A stretch of 64,000 bases of DNA from an uncultured Duncaniella sp. Lineage in GTDB: Bacteria > Bacteroidota > Bacteroidia > Bacteroidales > Muribaculaceae. A program made the translations under genes and the position numbers. Below, in pieces: positions 22,545-31,623 of the stretch. Location of the stretch: contig CAJUGS010000005.1 of the NCBI GenBank assembly GCA_910586305.1, positions 1 through 64,000 on the forward strand, written 5' to 3'. A model generated the notes under the pieces. It was not told the DNA's origin. It did no database searches and was given only the letters and a program-made list of their open reading frames with translations. Numbering within the stretch: position 1 is the stretch's first letter; every line of letters starts with the position of its first letter.

Positions 22545-24444
22545 TTTCAATTAGTGTTGTAATCTGTGAGGAGACAGAGTCGACTGTCTCAAGTTCGTGG
22601 CGTAGGCGCGCCTGGGATGAACGTCCCGCAATCCACACGGGAATGCCTATCGGGAAGAGTGCTGCAAGGGTGAGGCCGAGCCAGCGTTTGGCGGCCGGAC
22701 GTATGAACCATAGCCAGCGCAACACGGGATAGTCCATGAGTTTCATGATCACCATTTTGTCGCGGGAGTTGGAGAGGCGGTCAATTATCTCTTCCATCTC
22801 GTCGCGAAGCGACATGAGTGAGTCGCGGTCATATCCGGTGGTCCAGTATTTTATATACGACTCTTTGGCCGGGTTGGCCGCGAGGTAGGCGGCAACCATT
22901 TTCCGCAGTGTCGCGAGGCGTTCGATGGCAACGTCGGGACGCACCTCTTCCATCACCACCTCTTTCATCTCCACCTTGCGTGTCTCACTCACACCGAAGA
23001 ACCGGCGGAAGAAGTTGACATATGCATCCTTGTTGAACACTACTGAGTCGTTGACTGCTTTGTAGGTAAAGAAGATGCCGAGTGGGAGAAGCACGGCAGC
23101 ACTGAGCCACATACCCTGCCAGACGGGAAGCTTGCCGTCACGGGCGAATTTGTAGCCCATGTTGTCTATGATGTAGTAGAAGATGAACAGAAGCACCGAT
23201 ATTACAAGCGGTGTGCCGAGACCTCCCTTGCGTATGATGGCCCCGAGCGGAGCACCGATGAAAAAGAAAATGATGCAGGCAAAGGAGAGAGTGAATTTCT
23301 TCTGCAACTCTATGGCATGGCGGCGTATGGTTTTCATGTCGTCTGCCATACTGAGAGCGGTAAATTCATACTCCTGGCGCTGACGCTGCACTTTGGTGAG
23401 GGCCTGGTTGAGATAGTTGAGGGCAAAGCCCGAGGATGGACCGCGAAACACGGAGTCAATGTCGAGTGTGGTGGTGATGGCCACCGGACGGCGCAGCTCC
23501 TTGACCGGGTTGCCGTCGACATATCTTATTTTGTATGGAGAGATATTGAGCACAGGTTTCTCACGCAAATCCTTGGCATATACACCTCCGAGGGAGTCCA
23601 CGCGCTCGCCTACAGAGTCTATTGTGGCCTGGAGCTCGGCCATGTTTTTGCCGACATACTGGTTGCGCATTCCCTGTTCGTCCATACGGTTGAAGTTTGC
23701 GTCGAATTTCAGCATTATCTCCTTCGTGTCAAACGACTCGCGTCGGTAGGGTACGTTTTTCATTCCTGTGGCCGCGTCCTTGAGGTTTTCGAATGATTCT
23801 CCCTGCCAGAGGCGTAGGAACAGGTGGGTCTTGTCGGGGGTGATTGTCATCTTGCCTGAGTCGGCCAGGATAATCGATGAATTTTCGAATCCGCGTGATA
23901 CATCGTAGATCATCATGTCGTAGAGCACTCCCGTGTCGCGGTTTTTCTCTTGGACGAAAAGGTTGTAGCCCGGAATCTGATCGTAGAACACACCTTCCGG
24001 GATTTCAAGTTCGGGAGACTTCTGTCTGGCCGAATAGAGAAGTGTCCACATCTTGGTCTGTGCTATGGGAAGCACATTGTTCTGGAAGAAAAACGCGCCT
24101 GTGGCTATGAACATCATGAGGATGATGAGCGGAGTCATGGTGCGTATGAGAGAGATGCCGGCCGCTTTCATAGCCGTCAGTTCAAAACTCTCTCCGAGAT
24201 TGCCGAATATCATGAGCGACGCAAGCAGAATGGCCAGCGGGAGAGCCATTGGCACCATTGTGAGGGCCGCATAGAAAAATAGTTCGCCGATTACATCGAC
24301 TCCGAGGCCCTTGCCGACGAGGTCGTCGATATATCGCCACAGAAACTGCATGAGCACTATGAAGAGGCATATGCAGAATGTCATCATAAACAGAGGAAGG
24401 AAGCTCTGCAGTATGAATGTATCCATGCGCTTGATGCGAAGCAT
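22525..24444 (-). CDS. LptF/LptG-family lipopolysaccharide export permease
   Basis: A 639-residue inner-membrane subunit of the LPS extraction ABC transporter. Three N-terminal helices (from ILQSFLPLFMMTFCICLFIV to near residue 120) and three helices around residues 350-460 flank a periplasmic jellyroll, as in LptF/G. The beginning, MLRIKRMDTFIL, matches Bacteroides orthologues. Unlike proteobacterial 360-residue forms it has a long C-terminal extension (about 465-639) with a further helix pair near 590-610, seen in other Bacteroidetes. It is followed, with overlap, by ribBA. The partner permease is not in the window. Confidence 0.92.
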   Translation of the reverse strand: MLRIKRMDTFILQSFLPLFMMTFCICLFIVLMQFLWRYIDDLVGKGLGVDVIGELFFYAALTMVPMALPLAILLASLMIFGNLGESFELTAMKAAGISLIRTMTPLIILMMFIATGAFFFQNNVLPIAQTKMWTLLYSARQKSPELEIPEGVFYDQIPGYNLFVQEKNRDTGVLYDMMIYDVSRGFENSSIILADSGKMTITPDKTHLFLRLWQGESFENLKDAATGMKNVPYRRESFDTKEIMLKFDANFNRMDEQGMRNQYVGKNMAELQATIDSVGERVDSLGGVYAKDLREKPVLNISPYKIRYVDGNPVKELRRPVAITTTLDIDSVFRGPSSGFALNYLNQALTKVQRQRQEYEFTALSMADDMKTIRRHAIELQKKFTLSFACIIFFFIGAPLGAIIRKGGLGTPLVISVLLFIFYYIIDNMGYKFARDGKLPVWQGMWLSAAVLLPLGIFFTYKAVNDSVVFNKDAYVNFFRRFFGVSETRKVEMKEVVMEEVRPDVAIERLATLRKMVAAYLAANPAKESYIKYWTTGYDRDSLMSLRDEMEEIIDRLSNSRDKMVIMKLMDYPVLRWLWFIRPAAKRWLGLTLAALFPIGIPVWIAGRSSQARLRHELETVDSVSSQITTLIENGKDKA

Positions 24445-24507
24445 GACCGGAGTGTGTGGGGATGATTGTGGTGGATGTGATGGGGAATGAACGGGGGATG
24501 CTGTGTG

Positions 24508-24547
24508 ACACGCGCCCGGCCGGAAGGATAGCCGGACGGGCGCGTGT
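24508..24547 (-). terminator. GC-rich hairpin between the Skp gene and the LptF/G gene
   Basis: ACACGCGCCCG (24508-24518) pairs perfectly with CGGGCGCGTGT (24537-24547), with an inner CCGG/CCGG stem. It lies 56 bases after the Skp stop. No T-tract follows on the minus strand, so it may be a Rho-independent terminator of weak type or an mRNA-stabilising hairpin. Confidence 0.65.
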
Positions 24548-24602
24548 GGTGTCTTGGTCCTCTATGGCCTCAGGGCCGTTGGGACTGCCGGATATTCGGT
24601 GA

Positions 24603-25097
24603 TTATTTTACGCCGAGACGAGACTTTACAGCGTCGGTGATGTCGGTGACATCGGTGCCTACATAGACGGGAACCATGTTCTCGAACACGAAGGTATAGT
24701 TGCCCTCGGCACCTACGCCCTGGATAGCTTTCATGATGCTCTCCTGGATGGGGGCCATGAGCTGCTGCTGCTGGCGCTGAAGGTCCTGCTGAGCTGTCTG
24801 GCGGAACTGCTGCACCTTGGTGTCAAGCTCCTGCATCTCCTGCATACGGCGGTCCTTGATGGTCTGGGGGGTGTTGGCATCGAGAGCCTGGAACTCGTCG
24901 AATTTCTTCTGGAACTCTTCCTGGAGCTTGGCAAACTCGTCTTCATACTTCTTGGAGGCTGCTTCGAGCTGCTCGTTCACGGTCTTGAGCTCAGGCATGG
25001 ACTCCATGAGCTGCTGAGTGTTGATAGTGGCGAATTTCTGAGCAAACACGCTCATGGGAAGCGCAATGAATATTGCGATAAGGAGTTTCTTGATCAT
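24603..25097 (-). CDS. OmpH/Skp-family periplasmic chaperone (copy 1)
   Basis: A 164-residue exported chaperone that escorts unfolded outer-membrane proteins to BamA. It has a signal peptide (1-19, SVFAQ), the conserved KFATINTQQLMESMPE opening of the mature protein, then a long charged coiled coil (residues about 35-115: LEAASKKYEDEFAKLQEEF and so on), and the C-terminal head domain (YTFVFENMVPVYV). It is the second of two tandem Skp genes, 92 bases downstream of the other. Confidence 0.92.
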   Translation of the reverse strand: MIKKLLIAIFIALPMSVFAQKFATINTQQLMESMPELKTVNEQLEAASKKYEDEFAKLQEEFQKKFDEFQALDANTPQTIKDRRMQEMQELDTKVQQFRQTAQQDLQRQQQQLMAPIQESIMKAIQGVGAEGNYTFVFENMVPVYVGTDVTDITDAVKSRLGVK

Positions 25098-25175
25098 TGT
25101 TTATTTCAAGTGTTTGATTTACGTGTATGGTCCTGATATTTACAGTCTGCACGGGGACAGACCTTAAAGGCGATG

Positions 25176-25183
25176 CAAAGATA
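25176..25183 (-). promoter_or_regulatory. Candidate -7 box TATCTTTG before skp copy 1
   Basis: TATCTTTG on the minus strand matches TAnnTTTG, 78 bases upstream of the ATG at 25097, inside the gap between the two Skp genes. A -33 partner is not evident. It suggests extra transcription of the second Skp gene. Confidence 0.35.
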
Positions 25184-25189
25184 GATAAA

Positions 25190-25705
25190 TTATTTGGAAA
25201 AACCTAACTTTTCAAGCACCTCGTTGGAGACATCTATTCGTGGTGATGCAAAGATGATATCGGCGGTGGTTGCGCGGTCGAAGATACACTGGTAGCCGCG
25301 TTCTTCCGACACTTTCTTGACGGCGTTGTATACGTCGTCCTGTATCGGCTTCATGAGTGTCTGGCGCTTCTTGTGGAGCTCGCCCTCCGGTCCGAAGTAC
25401 TTCTGTCGCAGCTCGGCCGCGCTTTTTTCCTTGGCTACGATCTCGGCCTCTTTTTTCTTCTTCTGCTCGTCGGTGAGGAACACCATTTCGTTCTGATAGT
25501 TTTTGTAGAGGTTCTCGGCTTCCTTTGCCACGGCCTCAACCTCTTTCTGCCACCGCTGGGAGAGCTGGTTGAGCTGCTCATTGGCCATCTCATAGGAGGG
25601 AACGTTGCTGAGGATATAATCCATATCGACGAGGGCAAATTTCTGGGCGCTTGCTCCGAAGGCCGAAGCAAGGGCGATGAATGCCGCGAGAATGAGTTTC
25701 TTCAT
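25190..25705 (-). CDS. OmpH/Skp-family periplasmic chaperone (copy 2)
   Basis: A 171-residue Skp-like protein, with a signal peptide (1-20, GASAQ), KFALVDMDYILSNVPSYE at the start of the mature part and a long coiled coil (about 45-125) rich in K and E. The end, IIFASPRIDVSNEVLEKLGF, is typical of Bacteroidetes OmpH proteins. It lies 78 bases downstream of bamA and shares with copy 1 the order: strand, coiled coil, head. They are clearly paralogues of moderate similarity. Tandem Skp next to bamA is common in the order. Confidence 0.92.
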   Translation of the reverse strand: MKKLILAAFIALASAFGASAQKFALVDMDYILSNVPSYEMANEQLNQLSQRWQKEVEAVAKEAENLYKNYQNEMVFLTDEQKKKKEAEIVAKEKSAAELRQKYFGPEGELHKKRQTLMKPIQDDVYNAVKKVSEERGYQCIFDRATTADIIFASPRIDVSNEVLEKLGFSK

Positions 25706-25783
25706 ATAGTAAAGTTTATGGGTGTTATAATAATATAGACACCCGGCGGTGGGAAAAGTTTAATAAATCAGCTTAATAGTGGC

Positions 25784-28411
25784 TTAGAATTCCTGTCCGA
25801 GGATGAAATGGAAGTGTGAGCCGCCACGATCGCCATAGACGCGGTCGAAACCGTATGCCCAGTCGATACCCATCATACCCACCATGGGGAGGAAGATGCG
25901 GACACCGACACCGGCAGAGCGTTTGAGGTCGAAGGGAGAGAAGTTCTTTACATCCATCCAGGCATTACCGCCTTCCATGAAGGCCAGACCGTAGATGGTG
26001 GTTGTGGGCTGGAGCAGGAACGGGAAGTGGAGCTCGAGGCCAAAACGTGTGTATGCGCGGCCTCCGCCGAGACGGTAGGGAGTGAGCTGTCCGTTGTCGT
26101 AACCGCGGAGAGCAATGGTCTCCTGCGCGTAGGTATAGGAACCCGACATACCGTCGCCACCCACATAGAAGGTCTCGAAGGGCGACTTGAGATATTTGTT
26201 ATAGCTGCCAAGCAGACCCACGTCGGCACGTGTCATGAGCACAAGTGTGTATTTGCCGTCGGGGTTGGTGAGCGGCGTGTAGGTGCGCGACAGGAATCGG
26301 AGTTTCCAGTATTCTATCCACTGGTAGAGCTCGCGGTGTGCCTGGTCTGTATTGGTCTCCGAGAGCTTCTTCCAGTCTTTTTTGCCAAACAGTGAGGCCG
26401 GAGGGGTCATCTGCAGGCTGAGGGTGAAGGTGGAACCTGTGCGGGTATACTGGGGATTGTCGATAGAGTTGCGTGACAGGGTGAGACCGAGCACCAGAGA
26501 GTTGGAGGTGCCGTTCTGCATATTGAGCAGGTATTCCCAGTTCTTGAGGTGATACCAGTTGTAGCCCAGTTCGGCCTGGAATGTGAACCAGTCGTCGGGC
26601 CATGAAAGACGTTTGCCGAATCCTACGTTGACACCGAGCATCTGGAGATACTTGTTGGGGTCATAGGCATCTTCGATGGCGCTGTTGTAGTAGTCGTTGT
26701 AGCCGGTGTTGTAGAGACCGCCATAGGAGTACATATAGTTGCTCATGTAGCGGTTGTTATAGTAGGAGGAGTTCACACCTGTCTGACGGCTGTAGTAGGC
26801 CGAGACAGAGAGCGAGTTGGGACGCTTTCCGCCAAACCACGGGTCAAGGAAGGAGATGGAGTAGGCCTGGTAGTAGCGTGCGTTGGTCTGTGCGGATATT
26901 GAGAGCTGCTGTCCCTCGCCCTGTGGAATGAGGCCACGGTAGGAGTTGGGATAGAAGAGGTTCTTTATGGAGAAGTTAGTGAACTTGATACCTACCTTTC
27001 CAATTATACCGGTCTGTCCCCATCCGAGTGAGAATTCAAGCTGGTCGTTGCTCTTGGATGTGAGGTTGAAGAGAATGTCGACAGTTCCATCCTCCTCGTT
27101 TGGTTCGGGGCGTATGTCCATGCTCTCGGGGTCGAAATGGCCTGTCTGGGCTATTTCGCGGGCAGAGCGCATGAGGTCGGTCTTGCTGAAGAGTTCGCCT
27201 GGTTTCACACGCAATTCGCGACGAATCACCTTCTCGTACAAACGGTCGTTGCCGTTGATGATTACGTTGTTGATTCGCGCCTGCGGACCCTCGAATATTC
27301 TCATCTCGAGGTCGATGCTGTCGCCGTGTATGTTTTTCTCGATGGGAACGACGTTGAAGAAGAGATAGCCTTTGTCCATATAATAGTTGGAGATGGCATC
27401 ATCGTCTTCGTTGGTGCGTTTGTCGAGAAGTTTCTGGTTGTAAACATCGCCCTTCTCGATTCCGAGCACTTCTGACAGAATTGCGGTCGGATACACGGTG
27501 TTGCCCACCCAGCTTACATCGTTTATATAGTATTTCTTACCTTCGTCGAGGGTGATGTATACATCCACGTTCTTATCGTCATATGGCACAACGGAATCGC
27601 TGAGGATGGTGGCGTCGCGATAGCCTTTTTCGTTGTATTTCTGGATGATGCGCTTGAGGTCGTCCTTATAGTCGCTTTCGACAAATTTCTTTTGGCGGAA
27701 GAGATTGAGGAGTTTGCCTTTTTCGTTGGTTTTCTTCATGGTGCGCTGGAGCTGGTTGTCCGAGAGCACCTCGTTGCCATCGATGTATATTTTGTGTACC
27801 TTTACCTTGTCGTTTTTATTGACATTAATGTTGACTATTACTTCGTTGGGCGCCGAGAGGTCTTCCACGAGGTCGATTTTTACCTTCGCGTTGCCGAATC
27901 CCTTATTGGCATAGTACTTGGAAATAATCTGCTCGGCACGGTTTACGATGTTCTGTGTTATCTGATTGCCGCGCATGAGCTGGAGTGCGTCGTCGAGATC
28001 CTTCTGCTCTCCCTTCTTCACGCCTATGTAGTTGATAGAGGCGATTCGTGGCTGCTGGCGCAGATTGAATACAAGCCAAGCCTTGTTGCCGGCAATCTTG
28101 TCGACAGATATCTGAACTTTCGAGAACAGACCCTGACGCCACAGACGCTTTGCCGCGTCGGTGAGGTCACTGCCGGGAATGGGTATGTAGTCGCCTACCT
28201 TCAGGCCGGAGTATCCGATGATGTTCTTGTCCTCATAATTGTCGGCTCCGGTGATGCGGATTCCTGCGATTTCGTAGCTTTTTGGAATGCCGGTAAATAT
28301 CACTGTGGGGTTTACCACGGTATCGGTGGGCATCTGGGCCTGTGAGCGGAGCGACCCGACTATGAAAAGGCCGAGCAGCAGGAACAAGATGTGTGAGGTT
28401 GATTTGCGCAT
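25784..28411 (-). CDS. bamA: Outer-membrane protein assembly factor BamA
   Basis: An 875-residue outer-membrane insertase. A signal peptide (about 1-25) is followed by five POTRA domains (about 45-440: EIAGIRITGADNYEDKNII, RIASINYIGVKKGE, KVHKIYIDGNEVLSDNQL, KYYINDVSWVGNTVYPTAILSEV, ARINNVIINGNDRLYEKVIRREL) and a 16-strand barrel with GGDGMSGSYTYAQETIALRGYDNG and a C-terminal aromatic strand (FHFILGQEF). It inserts beta-barrel proteins. Its place between uppS and the Skp genes is the conserved Bacteroidetes order and makes functional sense because Skp delivers its substrates. Confidence 0.96.
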   Translation of the reverse strand: MRKSTSHILFLLLGLFIVGSLRSQAQMPTDTVVNPTVIFTGIPKSYEIAGIRITGADNYEDKNIIGYSGLKVGDYIPIPGSDLTDAAKRLWRQGLFSKVQISVDKIAGNKAWLVFNLRQQPRIASINYIGVKKGEQKDLDDALQLMRGNQITQNIVNRAEQIISKYYANKGFGNAKVKIDLVEDLSAPNEVIVNINVNKNDKVKVHKIYIDGNEVLSDNQLQRTMKKTNEKGKLLNLFRQKKFVESDYKDDLKRIIQKYNEKGYRDATILSDSVVPYDDKNVDVYITLDEGKKYYINDVSWVGNTVYPTAILSEVLGIEKGDVYNQKLLDKRTNEDDDAISNYYMDKGYLFFNVVPIEKNIHGDSIDLEMRIFEGPQARINNVIINGNDRLYEKVIRRELRVKPGELFSKTDLMRSAREIAQTGHFDPESMDIRPEPNEEDGTVDILFNLTSKSNDQLEFSLGWGQTGIIGKVGIKFTNFSIKNLFYPNSYRGLIPQGEGQQLSISAQTNARYYQAYSISFLDPWFGGKRPNSLSVSAYYSRQTGVNSSYYNNRYMSNYMYSYGGLYNTGYNDYYNSAIEDAYDPNKYLQMLGVNVGFGKRLSWPDDWFTFQAELGYNWYHLKNWEYLLNMQNGTSNSLVLGLTLSRNSIDNPQYTRTGSTFTLSLQMTPPASLFGKKDWKKLSETNTDQAHRELYQWIEYWKLRFLSRTYTPLTNPDGKYTLVLMTRADVGLLGSYNKYLKSPFETFYVGGDGMSGSYTYAQETIALRGYDNGQLTPYRLGGGRAYTRFGLELHFPFLLQPTTTIYGLAFMEGGNAWMDVKNFSPFDLKRSAGVGVRIFLPMVGMMGIDWAYGFDRVYGDRGGSHFHFILGQEF

Positions 28412-28447
28412 ACTTTCGTGATGAGTGGATAGGGGAGAGGGATTGGC

Positions 28448-29185
<738 letters not shown>

Positions 29186-29190
29186 TGTTG

Positions 29191-29901
29191 TCAATCTATT
29201 CGGTGGCAGGCTACACAGCGTCTGCCAAACTCGTAGCTCACTGAGAAGGTGAGCATGGAGTACCAGTCAGTATTTTTGATAAACGAACTCTTTATCAGGT
29301 AGGGGTCGGAAAGTTCCGGGCCGTCCACCTTGTCGCCGAAAACCTTTGTCATGGAGAATTCCAAAGAGAGGTTGAGGCGTGGTTTTACTTTGTATTTCAC
29401 TCCGACAGCCATAGGGAGGGTCATGGCCACACTCGTGTCACCCGAAACTCCGGCCATTGATATTCCGAGGCCCAGGGCCATATAGGGGGTGATGCGTGTG
29501 AGCCTTTTGTAGGTCTCGCCTATACCGTAGTTGAAGAAGTTGAACTCTCCTCTGGCCTGAAGGTCGTAGACCGAGGCCTTGAAGTCGATGGGCTCAGTGG
29601 TCGGAAGTACATTTTCCATATCGGCTGTCGAGCCGCTGAGCGACGCCATATTGATGAGTCCGCGTATGGCGAAACGTGTGTTGATGAGATAACGGAGCGA
29701 TATGTTGCCGCCTACTCCAGGATGGGAGAAGAGCTTGCTCTCGTTGGCATCGCCCATATAGCCGGACACACCTATTCCTGCCCCGAGGTCAAACTTGTAT
29801 TCCTCAGGCTGGGCTGTGGCTTGTGCCGTGGCCCGCAGTCCTGCGAATGCTATGGCGCATATCAGCAGAAAGGCAGTCAGTGTGGGCAATGCACTCTTCA
29901 C
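29191..29901 (-). CDS. DUF6089-family outer-membrane beta-barrel protein
   Basis: A 236-residue exported protein with a signal peptide (about 1-27) from a GTG start; no ATG lies nearby. The remainder alternates short beta strands with glycine-rich turns (FDLGAGIGVSGYMGDANES, ITPYMALGLGISMAGVSGD, WYSMLTFSVSYEFG), as in small outer-membrane barrels. A conserved FxxxGLGxxGYxGD-type opening is that of DUF6089, commonly found just before uppS and bamA. Its function is unknown; an envelope role is inferred from its neighbours. The final cysteines (CVAC) are odd, because barrel proteins usually end in a hydrophobic strand. Confidence 0.8.
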   Translation of the reverse strand: MKSALPTLTAFLLICAIAFAGLRATAQATAQPEEYKFDLGAGIGVSGYMGDANESKLFSHPGVGGNISLRYLINTRFAIRGLINMASLSGSTADMENVLPTTEPIDFKASVYDLQARGEFNFFNYGIGETYKRLTRITPYMALGLGISMAGVSGDTSVAMTLPMAVGVKYKVKPRLNLSLEFSMTKVFGDKVDGPELSDPYLIKSSFIKNTDWYSMLTFSVSYEFGRRCVACHRID

Positions 29902-29910
29902 TGTCGGTTA

Positions 29911-31353
29911 TTAATAGATGGGTTTGAAGGAGAAGCGGTTGATGACACCGCGACGTATTTCGTTGATGAGAGATCCGGATGTATTGTAGCCGCCGAAGAT
30001 GTAGATGTAGGGACATTCCCATTCTTCAATCGGTTTTGTCACGCGGGAGACAGGTAGTGTCGTGTCGAATACAAGGGCCTGAGCTCCGGCAAATGCTGTC
30101 ATATGCAGAGGCAGCTGCAGATAGCTTTCAGCTATTTCCCATGTTATACCGAAGTCAAACGATATGTAGACTGTCTTGCTGATGGCGCCTGACGCTGTCC
30201 TGCCTCCCATGGCGAGGAGCGCGGAGCGCTCGGAAACTCTCCAGTAGTTGTCGTTTGTGCGAATGGTCATGTAGGGAAACAGGGTGACGTCGGAGTATCC
30301 GTCGGTACCCTTTGTGCTGAGCTGGGTCCAGTTGTCGCCGTCATACACCCATGCATCTCCGCATACAGATCCGTCGGCTTTGCGGCCTCCAAGTGTGATG
30401 GCCATAGGCGACGAACTCCATTTCGAGGTGTAGGATATTAGCTGGCTTGTGCCGCCGACAGGACATGAGGCCGGAAGAGTCTTTTCAGTAGTGGCCGGAT
30501 AGGTCACCTGTTTCCAGCCGTCCGAGTCGTGGCGTGCTCCAAGCAATGTGCTGCCATAGCCGCCATAGATATGATTCATCTTCACTCCGACAGAGCTCCA
30601 TACGAGGCCGTCGGACGAGGTGTGGAGGTTCCCGTCGCGGTCTATCAGATAGAGAGCGTCCGAGGTTGCTTCGATGCTGTTGATATCGGCCCCTTGCGGG
30701 AGAGTGGCTGTGCTGACAGTCCATGTGGCGTCGTCAAACGGGGTGGCAGTGCGGGCCAGAGATGCTGCGTCGCCGTCGGCAGTGAAGGTGTAGGCTTCGT
30801 TGAGATACATCACTGTCTTCTGTACCTTTGGTGAGGTGAGGGTTGAGGGAATGGCTCGTCCGTCGAAGTTGTCCCACTTCAATGTGTCGGGAGCAGTCTT
30901 GTGCACGTTGACTTTTACCTCGTAGGTGCGTTGGGCCGAGCCGTCATAGCTTGTCACGACCATCTTCACCGGTCCGTTGGCAAAGTTGATGCTATCGTTG
31001 GGGTTCTCAATGATGTTGATGGTAGTGTCGCGGTCGGTGGAAGGATCACGGAATGTGAGATCACACGACTTGGCCGAGGAGGTGCCTACTTTTACGAGCA
31101 GTCGGCTCACATCGGTGCCTACGGGAAGTGAGTCGGCATTGAATATCCGTGCTCCGATGAGGTCGATGCTGAAAAATACCGAGTCGAGATGTTCTGCAAC
31201 GCTGTCATCGTTCTGTAGCGAGAAAGATGTAACAGCGGTGTTGGCATACTTCTCGGTTACTGTCACTGGGTCGTCGGACTTTTCGTTGCACGATGCTGCT
31301 GCGATAGTGGCAAAGAGGGCAGTCAGGAGATATATCGGAGATTTTCTTGTCAT
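29911..31353 (-). CDS. DUF6242-like lipoprotein with a kelch/propeller-type repeat
   Basis: A 480-residue lipoprotein (AAASC, Cys22). Residues about 35-160 form a beta-sandwich with a repeated VTSYDGSAQRTYEVKVNV strand, as in cadherin-like or surface adhesion domains. From about 170 the sequence has repeating units of about 50 residues ending in WxxxxxxLPxG- or WxQLSTKG-type turns (TWTVSTATLPQGADI, VWSSVGVKMNHIYGGYG, DNWTQLSTKGTDGYS, ITWEIAESYLQLP), suggesting a beta-propeller. I associate this pattern with DUF6242. It is first in the DUF6089-uppS-bamA-skp transcription unit. Its function is unknown. Confidence 0.7.
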   Translation of the reverse strand: MTRKSPIYLLTALFATIAAASCNEKSDDPVTVTEKYANTAVTSFSLQNDDSVAEHLDSVFFSIDLIGARIFNADSLPVGTDVSRLLVKVGTSSAKSCDLTFRDPSTDRDTTINIIENPNDSINFANGPVKMVVTSYDGSAQRTYEVKVNVHKTAPDTLKWDNFDGRAIPSTLTSPKVQKTVMYLNEAYTFTADGDAASLARTATPFDDATWTVSTATLPQGADINSIEATSDALYLIDRDGNLHTSSDGLVWSSVGVKMNHIYGGYGSTLLGARHDSDGWKQVTYPATTEKTLPASCPVGGTSQLISYTSKWSSSPMAITLGGRKADGSVCGDAWVYDGDNWTQLSTKGTDGYSDVTLFPYMTIRTNDNYWRVSERSALLAMGGRTASGAISKTVYISFDFGITWEIAESYLQLPLHMTAFAGAQALVFDTTLPVSRVTKPIEEWECPYIYIFGGYNTSGSLINEIRRGVINRFSFKPIY

Positions 31354-31400
31354 ATTGCAATGTGAAGCGGTGTGGAATGGCCGCAGAAGTTTTCAAGCTG

Positions 31401-31408
31401 CAAAGTTA
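31401..31408 (-). promoter_or_regulatory. Candidate -7 box for the DUF6242-uppS-bamA unit
   Basis: TAACTTTG (minus strand) fits TAnnTTTG, about 48 bases upstream of the DUF6242 ATG. A -33 TTTG is only found too far upstream (31436-31439), so the promoter is tentative. Confidence 0.4.
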
Positions 31409-31512
31409 ACAAGATTTTTGTTAAGTCTCATAGCTCAAAGGTGAAAAAAGCAAAAAACCACCATATTAAGGCTGTGAGAGCTCTGTTTTTGGTATGGGTG
31501 TAGAAAATAAAG

Positions 31513-31557
31513 GAGAGAGAAGTGAGGCTTGTCTATGAGCCTCAACTTCTCTCTCTC
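31513..31557 (-). terminator. Terminator downstream of pnp
   Basis: GAGAGAGAAGT (31513-31523), followed by GAGGCT, pairs with AGCCTC, a one-base bulge and ACTTCTCTCTC ending at 31557: 11 + 6 base pairs. On the minus strand it is followed by CCTTTATTTTC. It separates pnp from the DUF6242 unit. Confidence 0.75.
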
Positions 31558-31623
31558 AAGTGTATTTATTCCATCTGCTCTGTCCATGCGCTCCGGCGGG
31601 CCGGCTTGTGACAGACAGAGCGG

